Counted from the stretch's first letter, positions 35,983 through 44,901 are shown. The stretch: 64,000 bases of DNA from Luteimonas wenzhouensis (GCF_007859305.1 NZ_VOHE01000003.1:62001-126000), one strand, 5' to 3'. Numbers and translations: made by a program. The notes: generated by a model from the sequence alone, not told the origin.

Positions 35983-36005
35983 GTCGCGGCTGAAGCCGCT
36001 CCTAA
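35983..36005. repeat. REP element at convergent gene ends
   Basis: Minus-strand copy of the same 23-bp REP as at 30838-31063 with one change at its outer end (TTAGGAGC rather than GTAGGAGC). Its TAG supplies the stop codon of the DUF1415 gene. A degraded copy (TGAAGCGGTTCC) lies at 35954-35965. Confidence 0.8.
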
Positions 36006-36583
36006 GGTGTGGGCGGCGGTCCGGGGTCGTCGTCGGCGAGCAGCCGCTGCCAGCCGTCGAAGCCGAGCGCGCGCACCCGCTCGATGTTGCGCTGGACGAT
36101 CGCGTCCGGGTCCGGGAACGCCTCCACCGCGCGCGCCACGCTGTCCTCGCGCAGCAGGTGCAGGATCGGCCACGGCGCGCGGTTGGTCAGGTTCTCCACG
36201 TCGTCCGGGCCGCTGTCGGCGAACTGGTAATCGGGGTGGAAGCTGGCCACCTGGAGCACGCCGTCGAGCTCCATCGCCTCGAGCAGCGCGTCGGCCTCGT
36301 CGAGGAAGTCGTTGAAATCGAGGAACTCCGCGAGCACCAGCGGGTGCACCAGCAGGGTGGTGTCGATCCCTTCGGCGGGCGTGTCGCGCAGCAGCGCCAT
36401 CTCCTCGCCCAGCTGCGCGAGCAGGGCCCGCGGGGTGCTGGCGTCGCTCACCACGATGCGCACCTGGCCCTTGGCGTACACCGCCCTGGCGAACGGGCAC
36501 AGGTTGAGCCCGATCACGGCGCGCTCGAGCCAGCGCCGGACCCCGCGTTCCACCGCGTCGGGGTCGAAGGCGTCGTCAGTCAC
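36002..36583 (-). CDS. DUF1415 family protein
   Basis: A 193-aa protein matching DUF1415 (VERGVRRWLERAVIGLNLCPFA, DTTLLVHPLVLAEFLDFNDFL, SFHPDYQFADSGPDDVENLTNRAPWPILHLLRE shortened here). The family is soluble and common in gammaproteobacteria; function is unknown, with conserved Cys and His that could bind a metal. GTG 36583 is favoured because it overlaps the yajQ stop by 8 nt. The C-terminal Pro-rich tail ends in a stop provided by a REP element. Confidence 0.82.
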   Translation of the reverse strand: MTDDAFDPDAVERGVRRWLERAVIGLNLCPFARAVYAKGQVRIVVSDASTPRALLAQLGEEMALLRDTPAEGIDTTLLVHPLVLAEFLDFNDFLDEADALLEAMELDGVLQVASFHPDYQFADSGPDDVENLTNRAPWPILHLLREDSVARAVEAFPDPDAIVQRNIERVRALGFDGWQRLLADDDPGPPPTP

Positions 36584-37058
36584 GGAAGTTGTCGAACTGC
36601 AGCGGCAGGCCGAAGTCCTCACCGCGCAGCAGCGCGATCGCAGCCTGCAGGTCGTCGCGCTTCTTGCCGGTCACGCGCAGCTTGTCGCCGTTGATCTGGC
36701 TGTCGACCTTGAGCCTGGATTCCTTGAGCTTGCCCTGGATCTTCTTCGCCAGCTCGCGGTCGATGCCCTGGCGCACCGTGACCTTCTGCCGCGCGCCGGA
36801 CACGTTGGTCTCGATGTCGCCGAACTCCAGGCAGCGGGCGTCGATCTTCCGCGCGATCAGGCGCGCGCGCAGGATGTCGGTCATCTGCTGCAGCTGGAAC
36901 TCGCTGGGCGCGGACTGGGTGATCACCGCGTCCTCGCGCACGAACTTCGCGTCCACGCCCTTGAAGTCGAAGCGGTTGGACAGCTCGCGGTTGGCCTGGT
37001 CGACGGCGTTGATCAGCTCGTGGGTGTCGACTTCGGAAACGATATCGAAGGACGGCAT
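36576..37058 (-). CDS. YajQ-family nucleotide-binding protein
   Basis: A 160-aa YajQ/UPF0234 protein (MPSFDIVSEVDTHELINAVDQ, FDFKGVDA, KKIQGKLKESRLKVDSQING, LRVTGKKRDDLQAAIALLR). The Xanthomonas orthologue is a cyclic-di-GMP effector that interacts with a transcription factor; whether this one does the same is inference. It has two ferredoxin-like repeats and no membrane segment. It is first of a two-gene unit with DUF1415 and divergent from the prephenate dehydrogenase gene. Confidence 0.93.
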   Translation of the reverse strand: MPSFDIVSEVDTHELINAVDQANRELSNRFDFKGVDAKFVREDAVITQSAPSEFQLQQMTDILRARLIARKIDARCLEFGDIETNVSGARQKVTVRQGIDRELAKKIQGKLKESRLKVDSQINGDKLRVTGKKRDDLQAAIALLRGEDFGLPLQFDNFRD

Positions 37059-37118
37059 GGCAGGTTCCGGTCGCGTGGATGGGTGCGCGGTCGATCGACC
37101 TCGCGCCGCGCCCGCACA

Positions 37119-37137
37119 GGGTACTCCATGGTTACCC
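37119..37137. promoter_or_regulatory. Palindrome between yajQ and tyrA
   Basis: GGGTACTCCATGGTTACCC: arms GGGTA and TACCC flank an internal CCATGG palindrome. It lies in the 155-bp divergent region between yajQ and the prephenate dehydrogenase gene, about 61 bp before yajQ's start codon. It has operator-like geometry but matches no motif I know. Confidence 0.3.
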
Positions 37138-37213
37138 ACGCAACGGATGCGCGCGGCGTTGCGAGACCTTAACGTGTCGCGGCGCCGCTCCGGGCGCGTG
37201 GTCCCCCCGACGC

Positions 37214-38326
37214 GTGAAACCATCCCCCACCATCGGCATTGTCGGCAGCGCCGGCACTTACGGACGCTGGCTGCGCCGCTTCTTCTCCACCCACCTGGGC
37301 CTGCGCGTGCTCGGCCACGATCCCGGCGACCCCGACGCCGATCCGCCCCAAGCGCTGCTCGACCAGGCCGACGTGCTGCTGTTCGCGACCCCGATCCGGG
37401 TGACCGCGGCGCTGATCGACGACTACGTGCGGATGTCGGCCGGTCGCGAGGCGGGGAAGCTGTGGCTGGACATCACCTCGATCAAGCAGGGCGCGGTCGA
37501 GGCCATGCTGCGCTCGCGCGCCGAGGTGGTGGGCCTGCATCCGATGACCGCGCCGCCCAAGGCGCCGACCATGAAGGGCCGGGTGCTGGTGGTGTGCGAG
37601 GCGCGGCTCGACCGCTGGCGGCCGTGGCTGCGTTCGCTGCTCGACGCGCTGGAAGGCGAGTGCGTGTACGCGAGCGCGCAGCGCCACGACGAGATGATGG
37701 CCCTGGTGCAGGCGATGGTCCACGCTTCGCACCTGGCCCAAGCCGGGGTGCTGGAGGAGTACGCCGCGCGCCTGGGCGGGCTGGAGGCGATCATGCCGTT
37801 CCGCTCGGCTTCGTTCGAGCTCGACGTCGCCATCGCCGCGCGCATCCTCTCGCTCAACCCGGCGATCTACGAGGAGATCCAGTTCGGCAACACGCATGCG
37901 GCCGAGGTGCTCGACCGGCTGCTGGAGCGGCTGGCGGAGTTGCGCGACCTGGTCCGGCGCGGGGACGACGAAGCCCGCGCCCGCTTCCGCGAACGCTTCC
38001 TGCGCAGTCGCGAGGGCTTCGGCGCGCGCGCCCTGGCCGAGGGCAACTACGCCTATGAGCGGGTGGGCTACCTGCTTGCCGACCTGGTCGGTTCGCGCTA
38101 CACCAGCGTGCACCTGCCCGACGACCGGCCCGGGTCGCTGTGCACCCTGCTGCACGTGTTCGAGCGCCATGGCGTGAGCCTGGAGTCGATCCACTCCTCG
38201 CGCACCCCGGGCGGCGAGGTGCACTTCCGGATCGGCTTCGTGCGCGGCACCGACCCGGCCGGCCTGGCCGCCGCGGTGGAGGAGATCGGGCGCAGCGGGA
38301 TCGGCCGCGTGCTCGAGAGCGGCTGA
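37214..38326 (+). CDS. Prephenate dehydrogenase with ACT domain
   Basis: A 370-aa TyrA-type enzyme of tyrosine synthesis. The N-terminal Rossmann domain has GIVGSAGTYGRWLRRFF, the active-site region GLHPMTAPP and helical dimer domain with QAMVHASHLAQAG. The C-terminus (about 295-370, SLCTLLHVFERHGVSLESIHS) is an ACT domain, likely for tyrosine feedback. GTG 37214 gives the right N-terminus; the ribosome site is weak. There is no fused chorismate mutase, unlike E. coli TyrA. It stands apart from other aromatic genes here. Confidence 0.88.
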   Translation: MKPSPTIGIVGSAGTYGRWLRRFFSTHLGLRVLGHDPGDPDADPPQALLDQADVLLFATPIRVTAALIDDYVRMSAGREAGKLWLDITSIKQGAVEAMLRSRAEVVGLHPMTAPPKAPTMKGRVLVVCEARLDRWRPWLRSLLDALEGECVYASAQRHDEMMALVQAMVHASHLAQAGVLEEYAARLGGLEAIMPFRSASFELDVAIAARILSLNPAIYEEIQFGNTHAAEVLDRLLERLAELRDLVRRGDDEARARFRERFLRSREGFGARALAEGNYAYERVGYLLADLVGSRYTSVHLPDDRPGSLCTLLHVFERHGVSLESIHSSRTPGGEVHFRIGFVRGTDPAGLAAAVEEIGRSGIGRVLESG

Positions 38327-38544
38327 GGCCAGCCGCCGCGCCGGCGAACCGGTCCCGGACCCCGGATGGGGCATCATGTCGCTCCCGTGCCGAGGATCCC
38401 CGTGGCCACCATCCCCGCCCTTGCCGCCCGCCAGGCGCGCGCGCCGCTGGCGCCGTCCCCGGCCGCGCGCCGCCTGCCCGGTCCGGGGGACATGCAGGCC
38501 GGGGGCCCGGGTCGCGGCGCCTGCCCCACCGGCCCGGGTCGCGC

Positions 38545-39456
38545 ATGAACCCGCCGACGGAATACCGGCCGGGCGCGGCCGCGGCCTGGATGCTGGCGGC
38601 GGGCCTGCTGTTCGCGATGATGGACGCGGGCATGAAGTGGATCGCCACCGACTACCCGCCGTTCCAGGTCGCGTTCCTGCGCAGCGCGGCGGCGCTGCCG
38701 CTGGTGCTGGCCTGGATCGTCGTGCGTGGCCGCGCCGGCACCCTGCTGCGCGTGCACTGGGGCCTGCACCTGCTGCGCGGGGTGCTGGGCGTGGCGATGA
38801 TGGTCGGCTTCGTCTACGGCCTGGCGCGGATGCCGCTCTCGACCGCGTACGCGATCGTGTTCGTGGCGCCGCTGATGGTGACCGCGCTGGCGGTGCCGCT
38901 GCTCGGCGAAACGGTCGGGCCGCGGCGTTGGGCGGCGATCGCGGTCGGGCTGCTGGGCGTGCTGGTGGTGCTGCGCCCGACCGGCGCCGGCGTGGCCACC
39001 CTCGCGGGGCTGGCGGTGGTGGGCGCGGCGCTGGCCTACGCGATGGCGGCGATCACGGTGCGCAAGCTGGCACTGCGCGACAGTCCCGAGGCGATGGTGT
39101 TCTGGTTCCTGCTGCTGCTGGGGCTGATGGCCGGCGCAGTGGCGGCGTTCGACTGGCATCCGCTGCAGCGCGCGCACTGGCCGGTAGTGGCCGCGATCGG
39201 TGCCACGGGGGCGCTTGGCCAGGTGGCGCTCACCCATGCCTTCCGCCTCGGCCAGGCCAGCCAGATCGCGCCGCTCGAATACGCGGCGCTGGTATGGGTG
39301 GTGCTGCTGGACCTGGCGCTGTGGCGCGCGCTGCCCGACGCCATGACCTGGCTGGGGGCGGGGATCATCGTCGCCAGCGGGCTGTACCTGATCCGGCGCG
39401 AGCGCCTGGTGGCCGCCGCGCGCGAGGACGGCAGCGCGCAGACGCCGCCACCCTAG
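38545..39456 (+). CDS. EamA/DMT-family transporter
   Basis: A 303-aa membrane protein with ten predicted transmembrane helices in two EamA repeats (first: LLFAMMDAGMKWIA to LLGVLVVLRP; second from ALAYAMAAITVRKLAL to GLYLIRRERL). Family members export amino acids, nucleosides or other metabolites. ATG 38545 has only a weak ribosome site; upstream frame (218-bp gap) is low-complexity with a 13-bp GGCCCGGGTCGCG direct repeat at 38504 and 38531. The next gene starts 8 bp after its stop. Confidence 0.85.
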   Translation: MNPPTEYRPGAAAAWMLAAGLLFAMMDAGMKWIATDYPPFQVAFLRSAAALPLVLAWIVVRGRAGTLLRVHWGLHLLRGVLGVAMMVGFVYGLARMPLSTAYAIVFVAPLMVTALAVPLLGETVGPRRWAAIAVGLLGVLVVLRPTGAGVATLAGLAVVGAALAYAMAAITVRKLALRDSPEAMVFWFLLLLGLMAGAVAAFDWHPLQRAHWPVVAAIGATGALGQVALTHAFRLGQASQIAPLEYAALVWVVLLDLALWRALPDAMTWLGAGIIVASGLYLIRRERLVAAAREDGSAQTPPP

Positions 39457-39464
39457 GGTCCGGC

Positions 39465-40037
39465 ATGCCGCTGCTGCTGGCGCCGTTCGTCCTGTTGCTG
39501 CTGCTGGCCCTGCTGCTGCTGGCCTGGCCGCTGGGGCTGTGGCTGCGGCTGCGCAACGGTCGGGCGCGCCGGCGCGCGCATCCGCTCGCGGTCACGCTCA
39601 ATGCGGTGGCGCTGGCGGCCTCGGCGTTGCTGTTCGTGGCCGGCGCGCTGGTGGCGGGCCTGTGGATCGACCACGCGGCCTGGAACGCGGCCGCGGGCCT
39701 GCTCGCCGGACTGGCCCTGGGCGTGGCCGGGCTGCGGCTGGCGCGGTTCGAGGCCGGCGCCGGCGCGCTCTACTACACCGGCAATGCCTGGCTGGCGTCG
39801 GTGCTGGTGCTGCTGGTGGCGGCGCGGGTGGCGCTGGCCGCGTGGCAGGCCTGGCACCGGGCGGCCGAAGGGGGGCCTGCGGCGGTGCCGTGGCCATGGC
39901 TGGCCACGCCGGCGAGCCTGTGGGGATTCGGCGGCCTGCTGCTGGGCTATCCGCTGGCCTTCGTGCTGGGCGTGCGACGCCGGTTGCGGAAGCTCGGGAT
40001 GCTGCGCACGCGCGCCTTCGGGACACGCTGGCCCTGA
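39465..40037 (+). CDS. DUF1453-like integral membrane protein
   Basis: A 190-aa protein with about five hydrophobic helices: residues 5-28, 45-68, 72-92, 105-125 and 148-168. The segment LRLARFEAGAGALYYTGNAWL resembles the conserved middle of DUF1453/CcdC-like proteins common in Xanthomonadaceae. Function is unknown. It starts 8 bp after the EamA gene and probably shares its transcript. Confidence 0.65.
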   Translation: MPLLLAPFVLLLLLALLLLAWPLGLWLRLRNGRARRRAHPLAVTLNAVALAASALLFVAGALVAGLWIDHAAWNAAAGLLAGLALGVAGLRLARFEAGAGALYYTGNAWLASVLVLLVAARVALAAWQAWHRAAEGGPAAVPWPWLATPASLWGFGGLLLGYPLAFVLGVRRRLRKLGMLRTRAFGTRWP

Positions 40038-40044
40038 AAGAAGA

Positions 40045-40069
40045 CAGCGGACCCGTGGAGGGTCCGCTG
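40045..40069 (-). terminator. Terminator for ompW (possibly bidirectional)
   Basis: Perfect 10-bp stem CAGCGGACCC/GGGTCCGCTG with a 5-nt loop. On the minus strand it is followed by TCTTCTTTC, serving ompW; read on the plus strand it also lies 8 bp after the DUF1453-like gene. Confidence 0.7.
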
Positions 40070-40095
40070 CCGTCATGCGCATCGATGGCGGAAGG

Positions 40096-40725
40096 TCAGA
40101 AGCGGGCGCCGATGCCGATGCCCACCGTCCACGGGTTGAAGCGCACGTCGCGGGCCACGGTTTCGCCGGCCCTGCGCGCGTCGGCATCGCCGTCGAGGTA
40201 GCGCGCGTCGGCGCGCGCGAACCAGGTCGGGGTGATGTTCATGTCCACGCCCACGGTGCCGATCGCACCCTTGGGCGAGGTCAGGCCGATGTGGGACCCG
40301 TCCGCGGTGGCGATGTCCTCGTGGCTGATGTTGGTGTGGTGGTAGCCCAGGCCGACGAACGGGCGGAAGGTCTGGTCCGCGTCGCCGAAGTGGTACTGCG
40401 CACTGAGCGCGATCGGTTGCGATTCCACCGTGCCGAACTTGCCGGCGTCGCCGCGCACGCGGTGGGTGAAGCGGTCGGCCGCGCCCCAGAGTTCCACGCC
40501 GATGTTGTCGTTGGCGTGCCAGGTGGCGCTGAGGGTGGGGGCCACGTCGCCGTCGGCGTCCACGCGCGCGCCGGACAGGGGATCGGAATCGGGCTGCAGC
40601 ACGGTGGCGCTGCCGACCACCGAGAAGCGCTTGCCCGAGGCGGTGTCGCCGTCCTGGGCGAAGGCGGGGGCGGCCAGCAGCGTGGCGATGGAGGCCGAAA
40701 GGCCGAGGATACGCAGGCGATGCAT
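40096..40725 (-). CDS. ompW: OmpW-family outer-membrane protein
   Basis: A 209-aa protein with a signal peptide (LGLSASIATLLAAPAFA, cleavage before QDGD) and an eight-stranded barrel pattern: FRPFVGLGYHHTNIS, ARADARYLD and a C-terminal Phe (GIGIGARF) for Bam recognition. OmpW-type barrels pass small hydrophobic compounds and often respond to iron, oxygen or osmotic state. The start has GAGGAG upstream. It is divergent from the pyruvate dehydrogenase E2 gene with a 486-bp shared upstream region. Confidence 0.88.
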   Translation of the reverse strand: MHRLRILGLSASIATLLAAPAFAQDGDTASGKRFSVVGSATVLQPDSDPLSGARVDADGDVAPTLSATWHANDNIGVELWGAADRFTHRVRGDAGKFGTVESQPIALSAQYHFGDADQTFRPFVGLGYHHTNISHEDIATADGSHIGLTSPKGAIGTVGVDMNITPTWFARADARYLDGDADARRAGETVARDVRFNPWTVGIGIGARF

Positions 40726-41211
40726 GGGGGACTCCTCATTGTCTGTTGTGGTGTCGCCGTTGCCCCTGAGGTGGGCACGGCCCGGACAAGCTAGGCAGGC
40801 GAGGATGAACCGGTCCGTGCATGGCGCGCGCTGCGGTGATCGCGGCTAGGCCGGGGTTCATCACCATGACGTCGAGCTGAGCGGAACACCCCGTCGGGGA
40901 ACTTCCGGGGCTTGCGCGAACGGGTCGAAGACGTTCGCCCGGCTTCACGTGGCTTCCACATCCACAGTCCGCCGGCGGGGACGTGACGGGCACCGGGTCG
41001 CCTTGCCCGCGCCTGTTCGCCCGCGGCTGCAGGGCGATCGTGGCCAAGCTTGCAAACGCAACCATGGTGATGCCCTTGGCGCGACGCGGCGGCCGTGCGC
41101 GTGCGCCGCGGCCCTCCCGGGGGTGGTCGCCGCTGCCGGCGCCTGCGCGAGTTGGCGAAGCGTCGGCCATCCGGACACAATAGGAATCCCCTTGCCGCTG
41201 GAGAGGGCCGT
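40726..41211. other. 486-bp divergent regulatory region, ompW/aceF
   Basis: No convincing gene is seen. It contains an imperfect palindrome at 40883-40906 (GGAA..CCCCG-T-CGGGG..TTCC) and a candidate aceF promoter TTGGCG (41152-41157), 18 bp, CACAAT (41176-41181) with GGAGAGGG just before the ATG. No PdhR-type box is recognised. Confidence 0.4.
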
Positions 41212-42585
41212 ATGGCCGAGCTCAAAGAGTCACGCGTCCCCGATATCGGCGGATACGAAGATGTCCCGGTGATCGAGGTGCTGGTCGCGGTCGGCGACAC
41301 CGTCGCGCAGGACCAGGGCCTGGTCACGCTCGAGTCGGACAAGGCGACGATGGAGGTGCCTTCGGCCCATGCCGGGGTGGTGAAGGAACTCAGGGTCAAG
41401 GTCGGCGACACGCTGTCCGAAGGCGCGGTGGTGGCGGTGATCGAGACCGCCGGCGATGGCGCTGCGGACACGCCGGCGCCCGCGCCGGCGAAGGAGGCGC
41501 CGGTCCCGCAGCGGCCCAAGGAGCCCGATCCGGTGGTCGAGCCGGTGGCCACCGGGGACCGGGCCGATCGCCTCGCCCAGGCTTCGATCGACGCCCAGGC
41601 CGGCAAGCCGGCCTCGCCGGTTCAGCCTCCGGTGCGATTCGACGCCGATGCGCTGATCCCGGGCAAGGTGCCCTACGCCAGTCCCGCGGTGCGCCTGTTC
41701 GCGCGCGAGCTGGGCGTGGACCTGGGCCAGGTCACCGGCACCGCCAGGGGCGGTCGGATCACGAAGGAAGACGTGCAGAAGTACGTCAAGGGTGTGCTCA
41801 CCGGCGGCGCGGCCGCGCCGGGCGCCGCCGCGTCCGCCGGCGGCGGGCTGAACCTGCTGCCGTGGCCGCAGGTGGACTTCTCGAAGTTTGGCGAGGTCGA
41901 GGAGAAGCCGTTGTCGCGGATCAAGAAGATCTCCGGTGCCAACCTTGCCCGCAACTGGGCGATGATCCCGCACGTCACCCAGCACGACGAGGCCGACATC
42001 ACCGAGCTCGAGGCCCTGCGCGTGGCGCTCAACAAGGAGCACGAGAAGGCCGGGGTCAAGCTGACCATGCTCGCGTTCCTGATCAAGGCCAGCGCCAACG
42101 CCCTGGCGAAGTTCCCCGATTTCAACGCGTCGCTCGATCCCTCGGGCGAGACCCTGGTGCTGAAGAAGTACTTCCACATCGGCTTCGCCGCGGACACGCC
42201 CAACGGGCTGGTGGTGCCGGTGGTGCGCGACGTGGACCGCAAGGGCGTGCTCCAGATCGCGCGGGAAACCGCGGAACTGGCGAAGAAGGCGCGCGACGGC
42301 AAGCTCGGCCCCGCCGACATGTCCGGCGGCTGCTTCTCGATCAGCTCGCTGGGCGGGATCGGTGGCACCGCGTTCACGCCGATCGTCAACGCGCCCGAGG
42401 TCGCGATCCTGGGCGTGTCGAAGTCCTCGATGAAGCCGGTGTGGGACGGCAAGCAGTTCCAGCCGCGGCTGATGCTGCCACTGTCGCTGAGCTACGACCA
42501 CCGCGTGATCGATGGCGCCGCCGCCGCGCGCTTCACCGCCTATCTGGCGCAGTTGCTGGCGGACATGCGCCGGGCGCTGCTGTAG
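41212..42585 (+). CDS. aceF: Pyruvate dehydrogenase E2, dihydrolipoyl acetyltransferase
   Basis: A 457-aa E2 with one N-terminal lipoyl domain (about 5-80; lipoylated Lys in LESDKATMEVP), a Pro/Ala linker, a peripheral subunit-binding domain (about 150-190, YASPAVRLFARELGVDLGQV) and the catalytic acetyltransferase domain (about 230-457) with active His in SYDHRVIDGAAAARF. ATG 41212 follows GGAGAGGG. It transfers acetyl groups to CoA in the pyruvate dehydrogenase complex. The E1 gene (aceE) is not adjacent; upstream is ompW. The E3 gene follows after 89 bp. Confidence 0.93.
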   Translation: MAELKESRVPDIGGYEDVPVIEVLVAVGDTVAQDQGLVTLESDKATMEVPSAHAGVVKELRVKVGDTLSEGAVVAVIETAGDGAADTPAPAPAKEAPVPQRPKEPDPVVEPVATGDRADRLAQASIDAQAGKPASPVQPPVRFDADALIPGKVPYASPAVRLFARELGVDLGQVTGTARGGRITKEDVQKYVKGVLTGGAAAPGAAASAGGGLNLLPWPQVDFSKFGEVEEKPLSRIKKISGANLARNWAMIPHVTQHDEADITELEALRVALNKEHEKAGVKLTMLAFLIKASANALAKFPDFNASLDPSGETLVLKKYFHIGFAADTPNGLVVPVVRDVDRKGVLQIARETAELAKKARDGKLGPADMSGGCFSISSLGGIGGTAFTPIVNAPEVAILGVSKSSMKPVWDGKQFQPRLMLPLSLSYDHRVIDGAAAARFTAYLAQLLADMRRALL

Positions 42586-42674
42586 CGCCGACGCGGCCGG
42601 CCGCCGGAGCGGCCGGTTTCCCCCACGCAGCGTGATGCGGTGGGCCGCGGCCCGCCCGACCCGAGGAACAGAGC

Positions 42675-44876
42675 ATGGCGAACACGGTTGAAGTGAAGGT
42701 GCCCGACATCGGCGGCTACGAAGACGTGCCGGTGATCGAGGTGCTGGTCGCGGTCGGCGACATGGTGTCGAAGGACCAGGGCCTGGTCACGCTGGAGTCG
42801 GACAAGGCGACGATGGAGGTGCCGTCCTCGCACGCCGGCGTGGTGAAGGAACTGAAGGTCAAGGTCGGCGACACGGTGTCCGAGGGCAGCGTGGTCGTGG
42901 TGCTGGAGGCCGAGGGTGCCGGGTCGCCTCATGCGGCCGCGGGACAGGCCGACGCGGGCGGCGCTTCCTCGCCCCAGCCCGCCCGGCCGGTCGGCGCGGC
43001 CGACGGGCGTTCATCGGCGCGTGGGTCGATGAGCCATGAGCGCGCCTCGTCGCCCCCCGCGGGCGGAGCAGGGGGCGCTTCCGCGGGCGGCGGCGTGGTC
43101 GAGGCGAAGGTGCCCGACATCGGCGGCTACGAAGACGTGCCGGTGATCGAGGTGCTGGTCGCGGTCGGCGACACGGTGTCGAAGGACCAGGGCCTGGTCA
43201 CGCTGGAGTCGGACAAGGCGACGATGGAAGTGCCGTCCTCGCATGCCGGCGTGGTGAAGGAGCTGAAGGTCCAGGTCGGCGACACGCTGTCGGAGGGCTC
43301 GGTGGTGGCGCTGATCGAGGCCGAAGGCGCCGCGTCCGCCGGTCCGGTGCCGGCCAGCCAGAAGGTCGCCCCGGGCAGCAAGCCGCCGGTCGCGCCCTCG
43401 CATCGCGCCCCGGCCGGGCCGGCGCCGCAGGCGGCGGCCGCCAGCGGGCGCAAGGCCGACGTCGAATGCGCGGTGGTGGTGCTCGGCGCCGGCCCGGGCG
43501 GCTACACCGCCGCGTTCCGCGCTGCCGACCTCGGCCTGGACACCGTGCTCATCGAGCGCTACCCGGCCCTGGGCGGCGTCTGCCTCAACGTCGGCTGCAT
43601 TCCCTCCAAGGCGCTGCTGCATGCCGCCGACGTGATCGAGCAGGCCGCGCACGCCGGTGAGTTCGGCGTCGAGTTCGGCAAGCCGAAGATCAACCTCGAT
43701 ACGCTGCGCGGCTACAAGGACAAGGTCGTCGGCCAGCTCACCAAGGGCCTGGCCGGGATGGCCAGGCAGCGCAAGGTGCGCGTGCTGCAGGGCACCGGCA
43801 AGTTCGTCTCGGCCAATGAAATCGAGGTCGCGGGCGACGACGGCAAGGTGCAGCTGCTGCGCTTCGGCCAGTGCATCATCGCCGCCGGTTCGCAGGCGTT
43901 GAAGCTGCCGGGCTTCCCGTGGGACGACCCGCGGATCATGGATTCCACCGCTGCGCTGGCGCTGGCCGATGCGCCGAAGAAGCTGCTGGTGGTCGGCGGC
44001 GGCATCATCGGCCTGGAGATGGCGACGGTCTACCGCGGCCTCGGCAGCGAGGTGACCGTGGTCGAACTGGCCGACCAGCTGATCCCGGGCGCCGACAGCG
44101 ATCTGGTCAAGCCGCTCGCCGACCGGCTGAAGAAGCAGGGCGTGTCGACCCACCTCAGGACCAGGGTGGTCGAGGCCAGGGCCGGCAAGAAGGGCATCGA
44201 GGTCACCTTCGACGGCGACAACATCCCGGACGGCAAGCTCTACGACCGCGTCCTGGTCGCCGTCGGCCGCGCGCCGAACGGGAACAGGATCGATGCCGAA
44301 AAGGCCGGCGTGCGCGTCACCGAGCGCGGGTTCATCGAGGTCGACGCGCAGATGCGCACCAACGTGCCGCACATCTTCGCCATCGGCGACATCGTCGGCC
44401 AGCCGATGCTGGCGCACAAGGCGACCCACGAGGGCAAGCTGGCGGCGGAAGTCGCGGCCGGCCACAAGAAGGAGTGGGTGGCGCGGGTGATCCCGTCGGT
44501 GGCCTACACCGACCCCGAGATCGCGTGGGTCGGCGTGACCGAGGCCGAGGCCAGGGCCAAGGGGCTCAAGGTCGGCGTGGGCAAGTTCCCGTGGGCGGCG
44601 TCGGGCCGGGCCATCGGCCTGTCGCGCACCGAGGGCTTCACCAAGCTGGTGTTCGACGAGGCGACCCGCCGGGTCATCGGCGCCGGGATCGTCGGCGTGC
44701 ACGCCGGCGAGCTGATCGCCGAGGCGGCGCTGGCGATCGAGATGGGCTGCGAGGTCGAGGACATCGGCCACACCATCCATCCGCACCCGACCCTGAGCGA
44801 GTCGGTGGCGATGGCGGCCGAGGTCTACGACGGCACCATCACCGACCTGTACCTGCCGCGCAAGAAGAAGGCCTGA
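42675..44876 (+). CDS. lpdA: Dihydrolipoyl dehydrogenase (E3) with two tandem lipoyl domains
   Basis: A 733-aa fusion: lipoyl domain 1 (about 3-80), Gly/Ala/Ser linker, lipoyl domain 2 (about 140-220), second linker, then a full dihydrolipoyl dehydrogenase. The E3 part has the redox pair Cys303/Cys308 in GGVCLNVGCIPSK, NAD motif VGGGIIGLEMATV and the catalytic His in HPHPTLSES. It re-oxidises dihydrolipoamide. One N-terminal lipoyl domain is common in this group; two is unusual. The two copies are nearly identical in DNA (offset 411 bp), including a 67-bp identical stretch, so duplication or gene conversion is recent. Linker 1 contains an odd segment (RSSARGSMSHERASS) unlike typical Ala/Pro linkers. 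Confidence 0.92.
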   Translation: MANTVEVKVPDIGGYEDVPVIEVLVAVGDMVSKDQGLVTLESDKATMEVPSSHAGVVKELKVKVGDTVSEGSVVVVLEAEGAGSPHAAAGQADAGGASSPQPARPVGAADGRSSARGSMSHERASSPPAGGAGGASAGGGVVEAKVPDIGGYEDVPVIEVLVAVGDTVSKDQGLVTLESDKATMEVPSSHAGVVKELKVQVGDTLSEGSVVALIEAEGAASAGPVPASQKVAPGSKPPVAPSHRAPAGPAPQAAAASGRKADVECAVVVLGAGPGGYTAAFRAADLGLDTVLIERYPALGGVCLNVGCIPSKALLHAADVIEQAAHAGEFGVEFGKPKINLDTLRGYKDKVVGQLTKGLAGMARQRKVRVLQGTGKFVSANEIEVAGDDGKVQLLRFGQCIIAAGSQALKLPGFPWDDPRIMDSTAALALADAPKKLLVVGGGIIGLEMATVYRGLGSEVTVVELADQLIPGADSDLVKPLADRLKKQGVSTHLRTRVVEARAGKKGIEVTFDGDNIPDGKLYDRVLVAVGRAPNGNRIDAEKAGVRVTERGFIEVDAQMRTNVPHIFAIGDIVGQPMLAHKATHEGKLAAEVAAGHKKEWVARVIPSVAYTDPEIAWVGVTEAEARAKGLKVGVGKFPWAASGRAIGLSRTEGFTKLVFDEATRRVIGAGIVGVHAGELIAEAALAIEMGCEVEDIGHTIHPHPTLSESVAMAAEVYDGTITDLYLPRKKKA

Positions 44877-44901
44877 GCCGCCGCGCGGCCCGGACAGGCG
44901 A

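Noticed and set aside
38366-38548. Short open frame before the EamA transporter
   Set aside because: Pro/Ala/Arg-rich low-complexity translation without a ribosome site; includes a 13-bp direct repeat.
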